Below, piece after piece: positions 1 through 8,048 of a stretch of DNA of 64,000 nucleotides. A program made the position numbers and the translations under genes. The notes beneath the pieces were generated by a model. It searched no databases. It saw nothing but the letters and a program-made list of their open reading frames with translations, and had not been told where the DNA came from. This stretch comes from Polyangium sp. y55x31 (lineage in GTDB: Bacteria; Myxococcota_A; Polyangia; Polyangiales; Polyangiaceae), in assembly GCF_029946505.1 (NCBI RefSeq), contig NZ_JARZHG010000049.1, positions 16,103-80,102 of the forward strand, written 5' to 3'. The first letter of the stretch is position 1, and every line of letters starts with the position of its first letter.

Positions 1-1
1 G

Positions 2-1633
2 CGCATCGAGGGGCAGGGGACATGGATCACGGCACGTCGCGGCGCGCGCTCGGCGCTGCTCGCCGCGGCGCTCGCCGCGGGCTGCGCGGGACCGGCGAAC
101 GAAAAACCTCCGGCCACGACGAGCGCGCCGTCGCCCCGCGCCGAGGCTCCCGCGTGCCGATCGACCGGATCTCGCGCGCAGATGCTCCTGCGCGAGGAGG
201 TCGTGCCGGGGAAGCTCTCGGTCGCGGTGTATTCGCATTCGCTCACGACGCCCGAGGGGCCGCTGCGCTTCTGGACCTACGTGAGCGAGGGCCTCTGGCC
301 GCTCGGGCAACGCGAGATCCGGTTCTCCGTCAAGCGTGAGCCGGATGATGCCGAGGGCGCATTCGATCGTCAGCTCTTCAAGCTCTACGGGCTCATCTAC
401 GAGCTCGCGGAGAAGGGTCAGCTCGTCGACGTTCATGGCCGCTCGCAGCTCGGCGGCCCGCCGCTCCTCGGGCGCGACGATTTTCATTGCATCATCTATG
501 GTCCGCCGCAGCCTTTGGAGGGGATCCCGGCGGAGGCGCCCTTCCTCTCGGCCGTGATGGTCACGTGCGAGGAGGAGGACATCGGGGGGCAGGCTGGTTA
601 TGCGCGGATCCTGGCGCGGCTCGGCGCGGACGCGAGGTATTATCCGACGCCGTTCTGGACCGACCGCAAGCGCTCGTCCGTGGCCCGGCCCGGGGAGGCC
701 GACCAGTCCTTGATCACGCGGGCCCAACGGGCACACCTCCGCGGCGTGTCGGTGCGCCTCGAGCGAAAGGGCGGCCTCGCGAACGTCTCCCCGACGCAGA
801 GCTTTTTCGTTCCGGGGGATCGTATCGTCCTGCGCGTGTTTCCTCGTGGGGCCGATGATTTGAAGGAGGCCGCGGCGGCGAAGGACAACGAGGACGGGAT
901 CGTCATGATGCTCGAAATGGATCCCGGCTCGGGCTCCGGCCTCTACTGGTATCCCGGACAAACCTTGGCCTCCGCCATTGCTTGCCCGGCGGCGGGGACC
1001 GATCGGGTCACCGGCAACTTTTTGATCCTCGCCAGCTCGAAAGAGGTGTCCAAGGCCGGGGTGACCGAGGACGGGTTCGTCATGATGTTCCCCGTGGACG
1101 CGTGGAAACGGATTCGCGAGGCGCTCCTCTCCGGCAAAGAGATCTCGATTCCCGAACAGGGGGACATGCCGGCGTTTGCCGTGGAGCATGTGCAGACGAC
1201 GTACGTGAATCCCATCGACGGCAAGCGCTACGAATCCGAAGGCGGCTGGGAGGAGGTCCGGCCCAAGGGCGACGGCGCGGCGCCCAAGCGGAACGACCAG
1301 GTCGAGGCCTCCGTCGTTCTCCTGACGAGCGAGAAGGAGATCGCCGAGCGGACCACGGTCGAGGATGCGGTCGCGGTCATCAAGCAGATCATTACGATCG
1401 TCGAGGCAGAGGTGGGCGTGTCGAAGGGGCCGGGCACCGACCTGCTCGTCGAATGCGAGCTTTTCCCCGGCAAGAAAAAGAAGTTCGAGATGGCCCAGCG
1501 GCCGACCGTGGATGAGCGGTTCGCGCGGGCCATCTACGACAAACTCGAGAAGATCGTGGCCCCGGAGGTGAAGGGCCCCGTGAAGTTCCAGGTGGTCTTC
1601 AAGATCCGGGGCGGCAGCCCTCCGGGGCCGTGA
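2..1633 (+). CDS. Putative lipoprotein of unknown function, 5' end outside window
   Basis: The frame is open from base 2 and ends in TGA at 1631-1633. No ATG/GTG/TTG precedes a lipoprotein-like hydrophobic stretch ending LAAGC (Cys codon at 83-85), so the true start probably lies just upstream of the window. After the Cys comes a Pro/Ala/Thr linker and then a globular region of about 480 residues starting near base 182. I do not recognise the globular part; it carries an acidic patch around CEEEDIGGQ and a basic C-terminal region (PGKKKKFEM). The Cys, if lipidated, would anchor it at the cell envelope. It converges with the VOC gene, with 7 bp between stop codons. The frame assignment is firm because starting at the internal ATG (182) would discard the lipobox; the function is unknown. 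Confidence 0.7.
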   Translation, partial: RIEGQGTWITARRGARSALLAAALAAGCAGPANEKPPATTSAPSPRAEAPACRSTGSRAQMLLREEVVPGKLSVAVYSHSLTTPEGPLRFWTYVSEGLWPLGQREIRFSVKREPDDAEGAFDRQLFKLYGLIYELAEKGQLVDVHGRSQLGGPPLLGRDDFHCIIYGPPQPLEGIPAEAPFLSAVMVTCEEEDIGGQAGYARILARLGADARYYPTPFWTDRKRSSVARPGEADQSLITRAQRAHLRGVSVRLERKGGLANVSPTQSFFVPGDRIVLRVFPRGADDLKEAAAAKDNEDGIVMMLEMDPGSGSGLYWYPGQTLASAIACPAAGTDRVTGNFLILASSKEVSKAGVTEDGFVMMFPVDAWKRIREALLSGKEISIPEQGDMPAFAVEHVQTTYVNPIDGKRYESEGGWEEVRPKGDGAAPKRNDQVEASVVLLTSEKEIAERTTVEDAVAVIKQIITIVEAEVGVSKGPGTDLLVECELFPGKKKKFEMAQRPTVDERFARAIYDKLEKIVAPEVKGPVKFQVVFKIRGGSPPGP

Positions 1634-1640
1634 AGGGCGG

Positions 1641-2411
1641 TCAGCGGCGTTTTTCTTCGTACACCGAGAACATCGCGCCCTGCGGGTCCGCGAGCACGGC
1701 GAACCTGCCCCCGCCGCCGATCTCCTTCGGCGCGACGTAGACCTTGGCGCCGAGCTCGCGCGCCTTGGCCACCGTATCGTCCGCGCTCTCGACCGTGAAA
1801 TACGCGCCCCAGTTCGACGGCACCGGGCCCCAGCTCGGGTCGATCTTCAGCATGCCGCCGACGTGCTCGCCGCCCACGATCCATTCCGTGTACGTCGCGT
1901 CGCCGCCGGTCGACCAGCCGAAGAGCGCCGTGTAAAACGCTTTTGCCTTCTCGGGGTCGGTGGTCTGGAGCTCGAACCACGAGGGCGCGCCCGGCTCGCC
2001 CCACAAGGTCGCACCGATGTGTTTTTTCGGTTGCCAGAGGAAAAACACCGCGCCCGTGGGATCGGCGACGATCGCCATACGCCCGGACTCCATCACCTCG
2101 AACGCGGGCGCGAGGATGTTCCCGCCGAGCTCGGCGGCCTTGGCTGCCACGGCGTCGGCGTCGGCCACGGAGACGTAGATGTTCCAATGCGGCGGGATTC
2201 CGCGCGATTGCTCCTCGGGCGGTTGTCCGCCGAGCCCCGCCACGTCGTGCTCGCGTTTCCGGAACATCGTGTACGCTCCGCCGGGCAGCGGCATGTCCTC
2301 GGCGGTCCAGCCGAACAGCGCCGTGTAGAACGCCTTCGCGGCCGCGGGATCCGTGGTCGTCAGGTCCGCCCAGCAAAACTGGCCGGGGGCGTACGAGCTC
2401 TTCACCGTCAT
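1641..2411 (-). CDS. VOC family protein with two glyoxalase-like domains
   Basis: A 256-residue protein built of two similar halves, each starting with a segment like WADLTTTDPAAAKAFYTALF (N half) and FELQTTDPEKAKAFYTALF (C half) and ending in ADPTGAVFFLWQ or ADPQGAMFSVYE. This is the duplicated beta-alpha-beta-beta-beta fold of the vicinal oxygen chelate superfamily (glyoxalase/bleomycin resistance/dioxygenase), the subgroup often labelled hydroxylase in actinobacteria and myxobacteria. The substrate cannot be read from sequence. The ATG at 2409-2411 is the first in frame after the divergent intergenic region shared with the Rieske gene. It is probably cytoplasmic, since there is no signal peptide. 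Confidence 0.85.
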   Translation of the reverse strand: MTVKSSYAPGQFCWADLTTTDPAAAKAFYTALFGWTAEDMPLPGGAYTMFRKREHDVAGLGGQPPEEQSRGIPPHWNIYVSVADADAVAAKAAELGGNILAPAFEVMESGRMAIVADPTGAVFFLWQPKKHIGATLWGEPGAPSWFELQTTDPEKAKAFYTALFGWSTGGDATYTEWIVGGEHVGGMLKIDPSWGPVPSNWGAYFTVESADDTVAKARELGAKVYVAPKEIGGGGRFAVLADPQGAMFSVYEEKRR

Positions 2412-2684
2412 GAATTCCTCCCTTCGTGGGGGCCCATTCTACACGGCGAGGCCTTCGTGTCACCTGGAGAGTTTGGCGCCGCGAAACTGTCGAGGCTGCT
2501 CACGGGTCGAACTGGCTGCACCTCCATCGTTGGCGGCTCAGGCCTCCAGGTCCCTCCCGCAGTGCCGCCGCAGTGCTCGGGCCCGGCGCTCCTTGACATG
2601 CGCCTCGGCTGTCTCGTCTACTCGATGCGCGGCAATCCCGCATTGAATCGGCCATCGCAGACGAAGGACGGAGACGAGGGTACG
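2412..2684. other. Divergent intergenic region between VOC and Rieske genes
   Basis: A 273-bp gene-free stretch separating two divergently transcribed genes, so it should hold both promoters. I see no convincing sigma-70 boxes or dyad operator in it. Reading frames cross it in both directions but start without ribosome sites. Confidence 0.4.
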
Positions 2685-3707
2685 ATGGAGACCAAGAGCC
2701 ATGGGGGACCGGGCCCGGCGATCGGCGCGAGGAGGAGGCTCCTCGGCAAACCGATCCCGGCCGAAGGGGAGGGCGGGGTATTCACGCAATCGTGGTATCC
2801 CGTCTGCATGTCGAGCGAGCTTCCACCGGGGAAAATCCTCGGTACGAGCTTCCTCGACGGGCGCATCGTGGTGTTTCGAGGTGAGAGCGGCAGGGCGCAA
2901 GCGCTGAGCGCCTACTGCCCGCACCTCGGCGCCGACCTCGCCGCGGGATCGGTCGTCGGGGACGCCATCCGCTGCGCGTTTCACCACTGGGAGTACAGCC
3001 AGGAGGGGACCTGCCTGAAAACCGGCCCCGGCGATCCGCCGCCGCCCGGCGCCTGCCTCTTCCGTTTCCCGACGGTGGAGAGGTACGGGATGATCTGGGT
3101 CTTCAACGGCGAAACCCCTCTCTTCGACCTCCCGGACTTCCCTTATCCCGACGACGATCTCGTCTTCCGGGTCGAGGCGCACGACGAGGTCTTTCCGGTC
3201 GATCCTTGGGTCGTCTGCTGCAATACGCCGGACGTGCAGCACATCCGCGTCGTGCACGGCTTCACGTTCGACAAGGGCGAGCCCGCCGAGAACATGGTGC
3301 TCACCGAGCACTCGATGATGTACGACTTCGACGGCATCCACCCCGCGGGCCCGCGGGTCACGTTCCGCGTGGGGATCTTCGGGACCACGATCTTTTATCA
3401 GAGCAGCTTCTTCAACGGCCGCTGGTATGGATACATCGCCCCGTTCGGGATGCCCGCGCCGGGACGAACGAAGGTGTATTACGTCCTGGCCACGCGGAAA
3501 TCCGAGGGCGACGCGGCATCCCAGAAGGAGCTGCTCGACTTCGCGATGGGCGTGCAGCGGCAAATCCTCGCGGACGACGCCCCCATCCTCCGGGGCGTCC
3601 ACTTCCGGCCCGGCGCCCTGACGAAGAGCGACACGGCGCTCGCGCGCTTCTTCGAATACCTGCGCAAATTCCCGCGGGCACACCCCTCGGCCGAGTTCAT
3701 TCGCTGA
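2685..3707 (+). CDS. Rieske non-haem iron oxygenase, alpha-subunit type
   Basis: A 340-residue protein. The N-terminal Rieske domain (about residues 40-150) has the 2Fe-2S ligands CPH at the start and CAFHH 19 residues later (pattern CxH...CxxH). The C-terminal catalytic domain shows the mononuclear iron facial triad motif DVQHIRVVH (DxxHxxxxH). This matches terminal oxygenases that take electrons from a reductase/ferredoxin and hydroxylate, demethylate or desaturate a substrate; none of those partner genes lies nearby. The ATG at 2685 was chosen because upstream sequence is not protein-like and GACGAGGG precedes it. It is followed on the same strand by a methyltransferase-like gene, 222 bp downstream, which may be a functional partner in tailoring a metabolite or lipid. 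The substrate is unknown. Confidence 0.85.
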   Translation: METKSHGGPGPAIGARRRLLGKPIPAEGEGGVFTQSWYPVCMSSELPPGKILGTSFLDGRIVVFRGESGRAQALSAYCPHLGADLAAGSVVGDAIRCAFHHWEYSQEGTCLKTGPGDPPPPGACLFRFPTVERYGMIWVFNGETPLFDLPDFPYPDDDLVFRVEAHDEVFPVDPWVVCCNTPDVQHIRVVHGFTFDKGEPAENMVLTEHSMMYDFDGIHPAGPRVTFRVGIFGTTIFYQSSFFNGRWYGYIAPFGMPAPGRTKVYYVLATRKSEGDAASQKELLDFAMGVQRQILADDAPILRGVHFRPGALTKSDTALARFFEYLRKFPRAHPSAEFIR

Positions 3708-3929
3708 AGCGCCTGCCCCGCGCCACCCGAGGCCACGCCCGAGGACCCGGCTGCGCGGCGGGTTCGTCCCGAAAGACACCTGCAGCCCGCCGCGAACGGT
3801 GCCCGGGACGCTGGAACGAGCGCGGATTCGTCCTCGGGTCCCCCCGGGGTTCGCGTGGCCGAACTCACCCGAACGTGTCCTTCGTGCGCAAAGTACCGGA
3901 AGGGTTGTCAGCGAGGGGGTTTTTCGGCG

Positions 3930-5069
3930 ATGCTGCGCCAGTTCGGAGAACAAGACAGGAGCCCGGCCATGTCCCAGCAGCTTGCCAGGGAGAGCATCGC
4001 GAAGGGGGCCGAGGAGCGCGCGGCGGGGGAGCACGCTGCTCGAAGATCATTCGATCCAGAGGAGGAGGAGGTCCAAGGGCCGCCCATCTCGATGGATTGC
4101 GAGCGGCGGCTCGTCGAGCTCGCCGCCTGGTGCAGGGAGCTCGAGGCCTCCCCGCGGAGCGCGCTACCTCCGTCGCCGGAGGACTGCGCCCGGCTCAGGG
4201 AGATGCTGCTCCGCGTCTGGGAGGCGAGCGACGCCCTCGGCCCCTCCGGCCTCCTGCGCAACTCCCCGGCCCAGCGCCGCTTCCAGGAGGTCCTGGGGCC
4301 GTATTTCTGGCAGAGCCCCATCATCCACCGCTGCTTCGCCAAACCCCGGGGCTACGCCGGCGACTTCCTGATGATGGACGACGTCTATCGGAACGTCCCC
4401 AAGGGCGAGACGAACCTCGGCCGCTGGATGGACCGATGGGTGCTGGAGCAGCCCGGCTTCGTGGCGGTCAGGAACCGCCGGGAGAAGCTCAAGGCGCTGC
4501 TCGCCCACGAGTGGAACCGGGGCGCGCGCTACGTCATGAACGTGGCGTCGGGCGCGGCCTCGGAGCTCTCCGAGGTGGTGCCCACGACGCCGTTCGAAGG
4601 CATCACGCTGCTCGACCAGGACCAGGGCGCCCTGTATGCCGCGGTCACGGCGCTCGGCCGGCGGATGAATCCCGCCCACGTGCGCACCTGGTCCGGCTCG
4701 GTCTTCACGCTCATTCGTGGCAAGACCACCCTCGTCCCCGGCGACCAGGACTTCATCTATTCGATTGGCCTGTACGACTACCTGTCGCCCCGGTTCGCGA
4801 CGGCGCTCACGGCGCGGCTCTGGCTCAACCTCGCGCCGGGGGGTCTGCTCGCGCTCGGCAACTTCAACGGCCACGACCCGATGCGCCGCTTCATCGAGGC
4901 GGCGATGGACTGGTACCTCATCTACAGGGATGTGCCGGACATGCTGGCGCTGGCCTCGGGGCTGCCGAACGTCGAGGACGCGGAGGTCTGGACCGATCCC
5001 ACGGGCTGCCTCCACCTCCTCCTCGTCCGCAAGCGCGGCGATCGCCCGAGCATGGAATCACCACCGTGA
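3930..5069 (+). CDS. Class I SAM-dependent methyltransferase of the EF (3-hydroxypalmitate methyl ester) type
   Basis: About 379 residues. The central part carries hallmarks I associate with the extracellular-factor methyltransferase-like family: FAKPRGYAGDFLMMDDVYRN, a motif-I region MNVASGAASE, the acidic strand LLDQDQ, and FIYSIGLYDYLS. The first 80 or so residues are poorly conserved, acidic and Glu-rich. Starts at GTG 3855, ATG 3930 or ATG 3969 are all possible; 3930 is preferred because GCGAGGGGG lies about 10 bp upstream. It follows the Rieske gene on the same strand, and its 3' end overlaps the convergent DUF2378 gene by 12 bp. The family label rests on motif memory; the substrate is not inferable. 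Confidence 0.75.
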   Translation: MLRQFGEQDRSPAMSQQLARESIAKGAEERAAGEHAARRSFDPEEEEVQGPPISMDCERRLVELAAWCRELEASPRSALPPSPEDCARLREMLLRVWEASDALGPSGLLRNSPAQRRFQEVLGPYFWQSPIIHRCFAKPRGYAGDFLMMDDVYRNVPKGETNLGRWMDRWVLEQPGFVAVRNRREKLKALLAHEWNRGARYVMNVASGAASELSEVVPTTPFEGITLLDQDQGALYAAVTALGRRMNPAHVRTWSGSVFTLIRGKTTLVPGDQDFIYSIGLYDYLSPRFATALTARLWLNLAPGGLLALGNFNGHDPMRRFIEAAMDWYLIYRDVPDMLALASGLPNVEDAEVWTDPTGCLHLLLVRKRGDRPSMESPP

Positions 5070-5642
5070 GTGGATGATGAAGTCGGTGCCGGCGTCGTTG
5101 GCGATGGTCGCGGTGACCATGGCGTCGACGTTGCTCACGAGCTTGTAGGCCACCTTGTAGACGGCGACCGTGAAGGCGGGGCCGAACAGGTCACGCGTGA
5201 AGACCACGTCGGCCGAGCGTTCGCTCGTCTTCGTGTACTCGCGCTCGCCGAAGCTCACGGCCAGGGTGTAGGCGTAGGGGCCGTTCGCGACGAGGGCCTG
5301 AGGGTTGCCCTGGCCGAACCGGGCGAGCATCTTCCCCACGGGCGACTCGAGCAGGGAGCTGAAGGCGTGCTCGCCGCAGCCGCTCATGATCTCGTCACAG
5401 CTCAGGCCGAGGCTCGGCTCGTCGACGAGGCGACGCGCGACCTTGAGGAGCGAGCTCACCGGGTACCAGAAGAAGGAGCGGATGGTCTTGTCCCCCATCA
5501 CCTGCGTGCGGATGGCGTTCACCTTCGGGGCGCCGTAGGCCCGGCCGAGGTGGGTGAGCGCGCCGTCGAGCACCATGCCGAGCATGTTGTCGGTGCTCGT
5601 GGCCAGCGCGATCCGTTTGTCAAGCATCTCCTTGGAGTCCAT
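5058..5642 (-). CDS. DUF2378 family protein (TIGR02265, Myxococcales-restricted)
   Basis: A 194-residue protein starting MDSKEMLDKR. It matches in length and pattern the TIGR02265/DUF2378 family, which occurs in large paralogous sets almost only in myxobacteria and has no established biochemical role. The features I used are the segment FFWYPVSSLLKVARRL, the conserved Cys pair around CDEIMSGCGEHAF, and the C-terminal TDFIIHSRW. The ATG at 5640-5642 is preferred over upstream in-frame starts because the family length fits and GGAAAGGA lies 5' of it. It converges with the methyltransferase gene, overlapping it by 12 bp. It contributes a good taxonomic signal for the window. Confidence 0.8.
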   Translation of the reverse strand: MDSKEMLDKRIALATSTDNMLGMVLDGALTHLGRAYGAPKVNAIRTQVMGDKTIRSFFWYPVSSLLKVARRLVDEPSLGLSCDEIMSGCGEHAFSSLLESPVGKMLARFGQGNPQALVANGPYAYTLAVSFGEREYTKTSERSADVVFTRDLFGPAFTVAVYKVAYKLVSNVDAMVTATIANDAGTDFIIHSRW

Positions 5643-5980
5643 CGCCCGTAGAGGTCCTTTCCGAGGAACGAAGTGCCCGCAGCTTACACGAACCACCACG
5701 CCCGTCACCATCCCGGAGGGGGGCGTTCGTGCTGCCCACCGAGGCGCCCGAGGCGTTATCGGTTCTTCGCGCCAAAAGCTCCCCCCTCCTTGCCCCCGCG
5801 TTCTACGTAGCACGTTTCCGCATGACAGGTTCGGCGCGGCACGCGCATAGCGTGCGCGCGAGAATCGCGCGTCCGTCATTGCCAAAATGACATGGGAATC
5901 GTCCCGCGCTCTGCCGCTTCGCGTTTCTGCATCCGCGTCCGGATTTCACTCTGCCTCGGGATCCGTGATAGCCTCCCTTC
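5643..5980. other. Intergenic region upstream of DUF2378 and AhpD-like genes
   Basis: A 338-bp divergent region without a credible gene. It includes a small dyad, GCACGC-GCATA-GCGTGC at 5839-5855, of unknown role. Promoters for both flanking genes should lie here, but I cannot point to boxes with confidence. Confidence 0.35.
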
Positions 5981-7009
5981 ATGCCCCACATCCGGATCGT
6001 CGAGGCCCACGAAGCCGACGCCCCCCTGCGCGCCGTCTATGAAGCCATGATGTCGCGCCCCATCCCCGCGGCCTACCGTACGCCGCACGGCGGCCCGGCC
6101 GGCATCATCCGCGCGCACAGCCTCGACCCGGATCTACTCCGGATCACCTTCACCGCGACCGGCACGTTCCACCGCGGCGACGGGCTCACCTGGGCAGAGC
6201 GCGAGCTCATCGCCGCGTCCGCCTCGCGCACGAACCAGTGCTTTTACTGAACGTCAGCTCACGCAGAGTTTCTGCGTGTCGCTTCTCAGGATGAGGCCCT
6301 CGCCGCGGACGTCGCGACGGGAGCCGACATGCAGCGCGCTTCCCCGCGGGAGCGCGCCCTCGGCGGGTTCGCGGTCGTCATGACCGAGGCGCCGTGGTCC
6401 ATCGACGCCGCCGACCTCGACCGCCTGCGCGCCGTGGGGCTCACCGAGGACGCCGTCGAGCAAGCCATCTGCGTCGCGGCGTTCTTCAACTACTACACGC
6501 GCGTCGCCGACGGCACGGGCATCACGTTCGATTACGACTCGCCGCTGCCGCGCCTCACCATCGATCCCACGCGCGAGCCCGTGCCTCGCCCTCCGCCGCG
6601 TGACTGGAATCCCGCCGTCGACGGCTCGCGTGTCCCCGTGTTCCCGCGCCGCGCGTTTGCCCAGGGGCTCCTCGAAGAGTGGCACGCGTACCACTTCGAG
6701 CGCGACGCGCTCCTCTCGCGCCGCGACCGCCGGCTCCTCGCTCGCGCCGCGGCGGCCGAGCTCTGCGATGCCGGCGCCGTCGCCCGCTACGAGGACGTGG
6801 TCCCGCGGGATCCTCGCGAGCACGCCCTCGCGGCGTACGCGACGAAGCTCACGCGCACGCCGTGGGCCGCCTCCGCGGCGGATGCGGCTCTGCTGCGTGC
6901 GCACGGCCTCGACGATCCTGCGATCCTCGCGGCCATCACGCTCGTCGCGCACCAGAACACGTTTTCCCGCATGCACCATGGCCTCGCGGCGTTCGCGACC
7001 TCCGGATGA
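5981..7009 (+). CDS. AhpD-like/carboxymuconolactone-decarboxylase-family selenoprotein (in-frame UGA = Sec90)
   Basis: One 342-codon gene that conventional calling splits at TGA 6248-6250. The N-terminal half ends ERELIAASASRTNQCFY, where AhpD-family enzymes read ERELIA...NxCxYC followed by a Ser-x-His; reading through gives Cys-Phe-Tyr-Sec-Thr-Ser-Ala-His, that is a CxxU redox motif plus the conserved His. The frame stays open to 7009, and the continuation (AEFLRVASQDEALAADV) is typical of the family. The second half is a degenerate repeat of the same fold (LSRRDRRLLARAAAAELCDAG) lacking the CxxC. Family role: thiol peroxidase or hydroperoxide reductase. A SECIS-like hairpin sits directly after the UGA. 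The pseudokinase start overlaps its 3' end. Selenocysteine insertion would require SelA-D, which are not in the window. Alternative: a nonsense pseudogene, unlikely given the position of the stop and the hairpin. Confidence 0.8.
6260..6278 (+). promoter_or_regulatory. Bacterial SECIS-like hairpin
   Basis: A perfect 8-bp stem CACGCAGA/TCTGCGTG (6260-6267 and 6271-6278) closing a GTT loop (6268-6270). The loop begins 17 nt after the UGA, within the range known for bacterial SECIS apical loops (about 16-37 nt), and the first loop base is G, as the SelB-recognition model requires. It lies inside the coding frame, as bacterial SECIS elements do. The three-base loop is small; the top pair may open to give a five-base loop AGTTT. 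Confidence 0.7.
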
Positions 7010-7925
7010 CGCCAAGCTCGCACGGCGCCTCCCCGTGGCCGTGGGAGACGTCGTCGCCGGCAAGTATCGCGTCGAGGGCTTCCGTGCCGAAGACGGCGTG
7101 GCCCTCGCCGTCGTCGAGCACGAGGGCCTCGTCCGGAACGTGGCCCTCGAGCTCGCGTACGAGATGCTCCTGCCGTTCGTCCGTCGCGAGATCCGGGCCA
7201 CGACCGCCATCCCGTCCGAGCGGGTCGTGCACGTCTTCGACTGCGGCACGCTCGAGGCCGGCGTGTCCTTCATGGTCGTCGAGGACCTCCTCGGCAATGA
7301 CCTCGCCGACGAGATCAAGTGGCGCGGCCCGTTTCACTTCCTCGACGCGGTCGACTGGATGATCGGGGCGCTCGAAGGCCTCGCCGAGGCGCATGCGCGT
7401 GGCATCGTGCACCGCAATGTGATGCCCGCGAGCCTCTTCCTCGCGGAGCGAGGGGGCGGGCATCGGTTCCTGAAGGTGCGCCATTTCGGTTGTGCGAAGT
7501 TCGAGGCAAAGGCGGGCGCCGAGGTCGACGACGACCCCGCCGACGCCTGCATGTTGCTTGGCAGGCCGCTCTTCCCTCCCGAGCAGATCCGGGACGCGAC
7601 GGACGTCGATGTGCGCATCGACATCTGGTCGATCGGCGCCGTGCTCTACCAGTGTCTCGCGTGCGAGCCGCCGTTCGCCGCCCGCAGCGTGGTGGAGGTC
7701 CTCTCCAAGATCGTCCTCTCCGAGCCGCCGTCGATCCGGGACAAGCGGCAGGACGTCCCCGAGGGCCTCGCGGCCGTCATCGCGCGTTGCTTACGCCGCG
7801 ACCGCGACGAACGTTTCCGCAACGTGGCCGAGCTCGCGCTTGCGCTCGCGCCTTTCTCCACGCCGAGCGTTGATCCGTCGATCGAGCGGATCCTCGCGCT
7901 CTTCCCCTCCGTCCGGGCGCCGTGA
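6978..7925 (+). CDS. Serine/threonine kinase-like protein, predicted pseudokinase
   Basis: About 315 residues with an overall Hanks-type kinase plan: N-lobe (GDVVAGKYRVEGF), catalytic-loop region IVHRNVMPASLFL, VRHFGCAKF where DFG should be, then FPPEQIRDATDVDVRIDIWSIGAVLYQCLACEPPF and a C-lobe RCLRRDRDERF. Key catalytic positions are lost: HRD is HRN, DFG is HFG, the Gly loop is absent, and the VAIK lysine region reads RNVALEL. It is therefore probably catalytically dead and acts as a binding or scaffold module. The start is uncertain; ATG 6978 overlaps the selenoprotein gene by 32 bp, with GTG 7035 and GTG 7041 as alternatives and no clear ribosome site at any. The overlap suggests co-transcription with the selenoprotein. 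Confidence 0.75.
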   Translation: MASRRSRPPDDAKLARRLPVAVGDVVAGKYRVEGFRAEDGVALAVVEHEGLVRNVALELAYEMLLPFVRREIRATTAIPSERVVHVFDCGTLEAGVSFMVVEDLLGNDLADEIKWRGPFHFLDAVDWMIGALEGLAEAHARGIVHRNVMPASLFLAERGGGHRFLKVRHFGCAKFEAKAGAEVDDDPADACMLLGRPLFPPEQIRDATDVDVRIDIWSIGAVLYQCLACEPPFAARSVVEVLSKIVLSEPPSIRDKRQDVPEGLAAVIARCLRRDRDERFRNVAELALALAPFSTPSVDPSIERILALFPSVRAP

Positions 7926-8048
7926 AGCGCGACCGCCCGAGGGCGGCGGCGGCGCCTGAGCCGAATACGTCGGTTCCCCGACGGAAAAGCAGGATCCTCA
8001 TCGGCGCACGTCCCGCGAAATCCCGTTTATAGCGGGCCTCGGGCCGAC

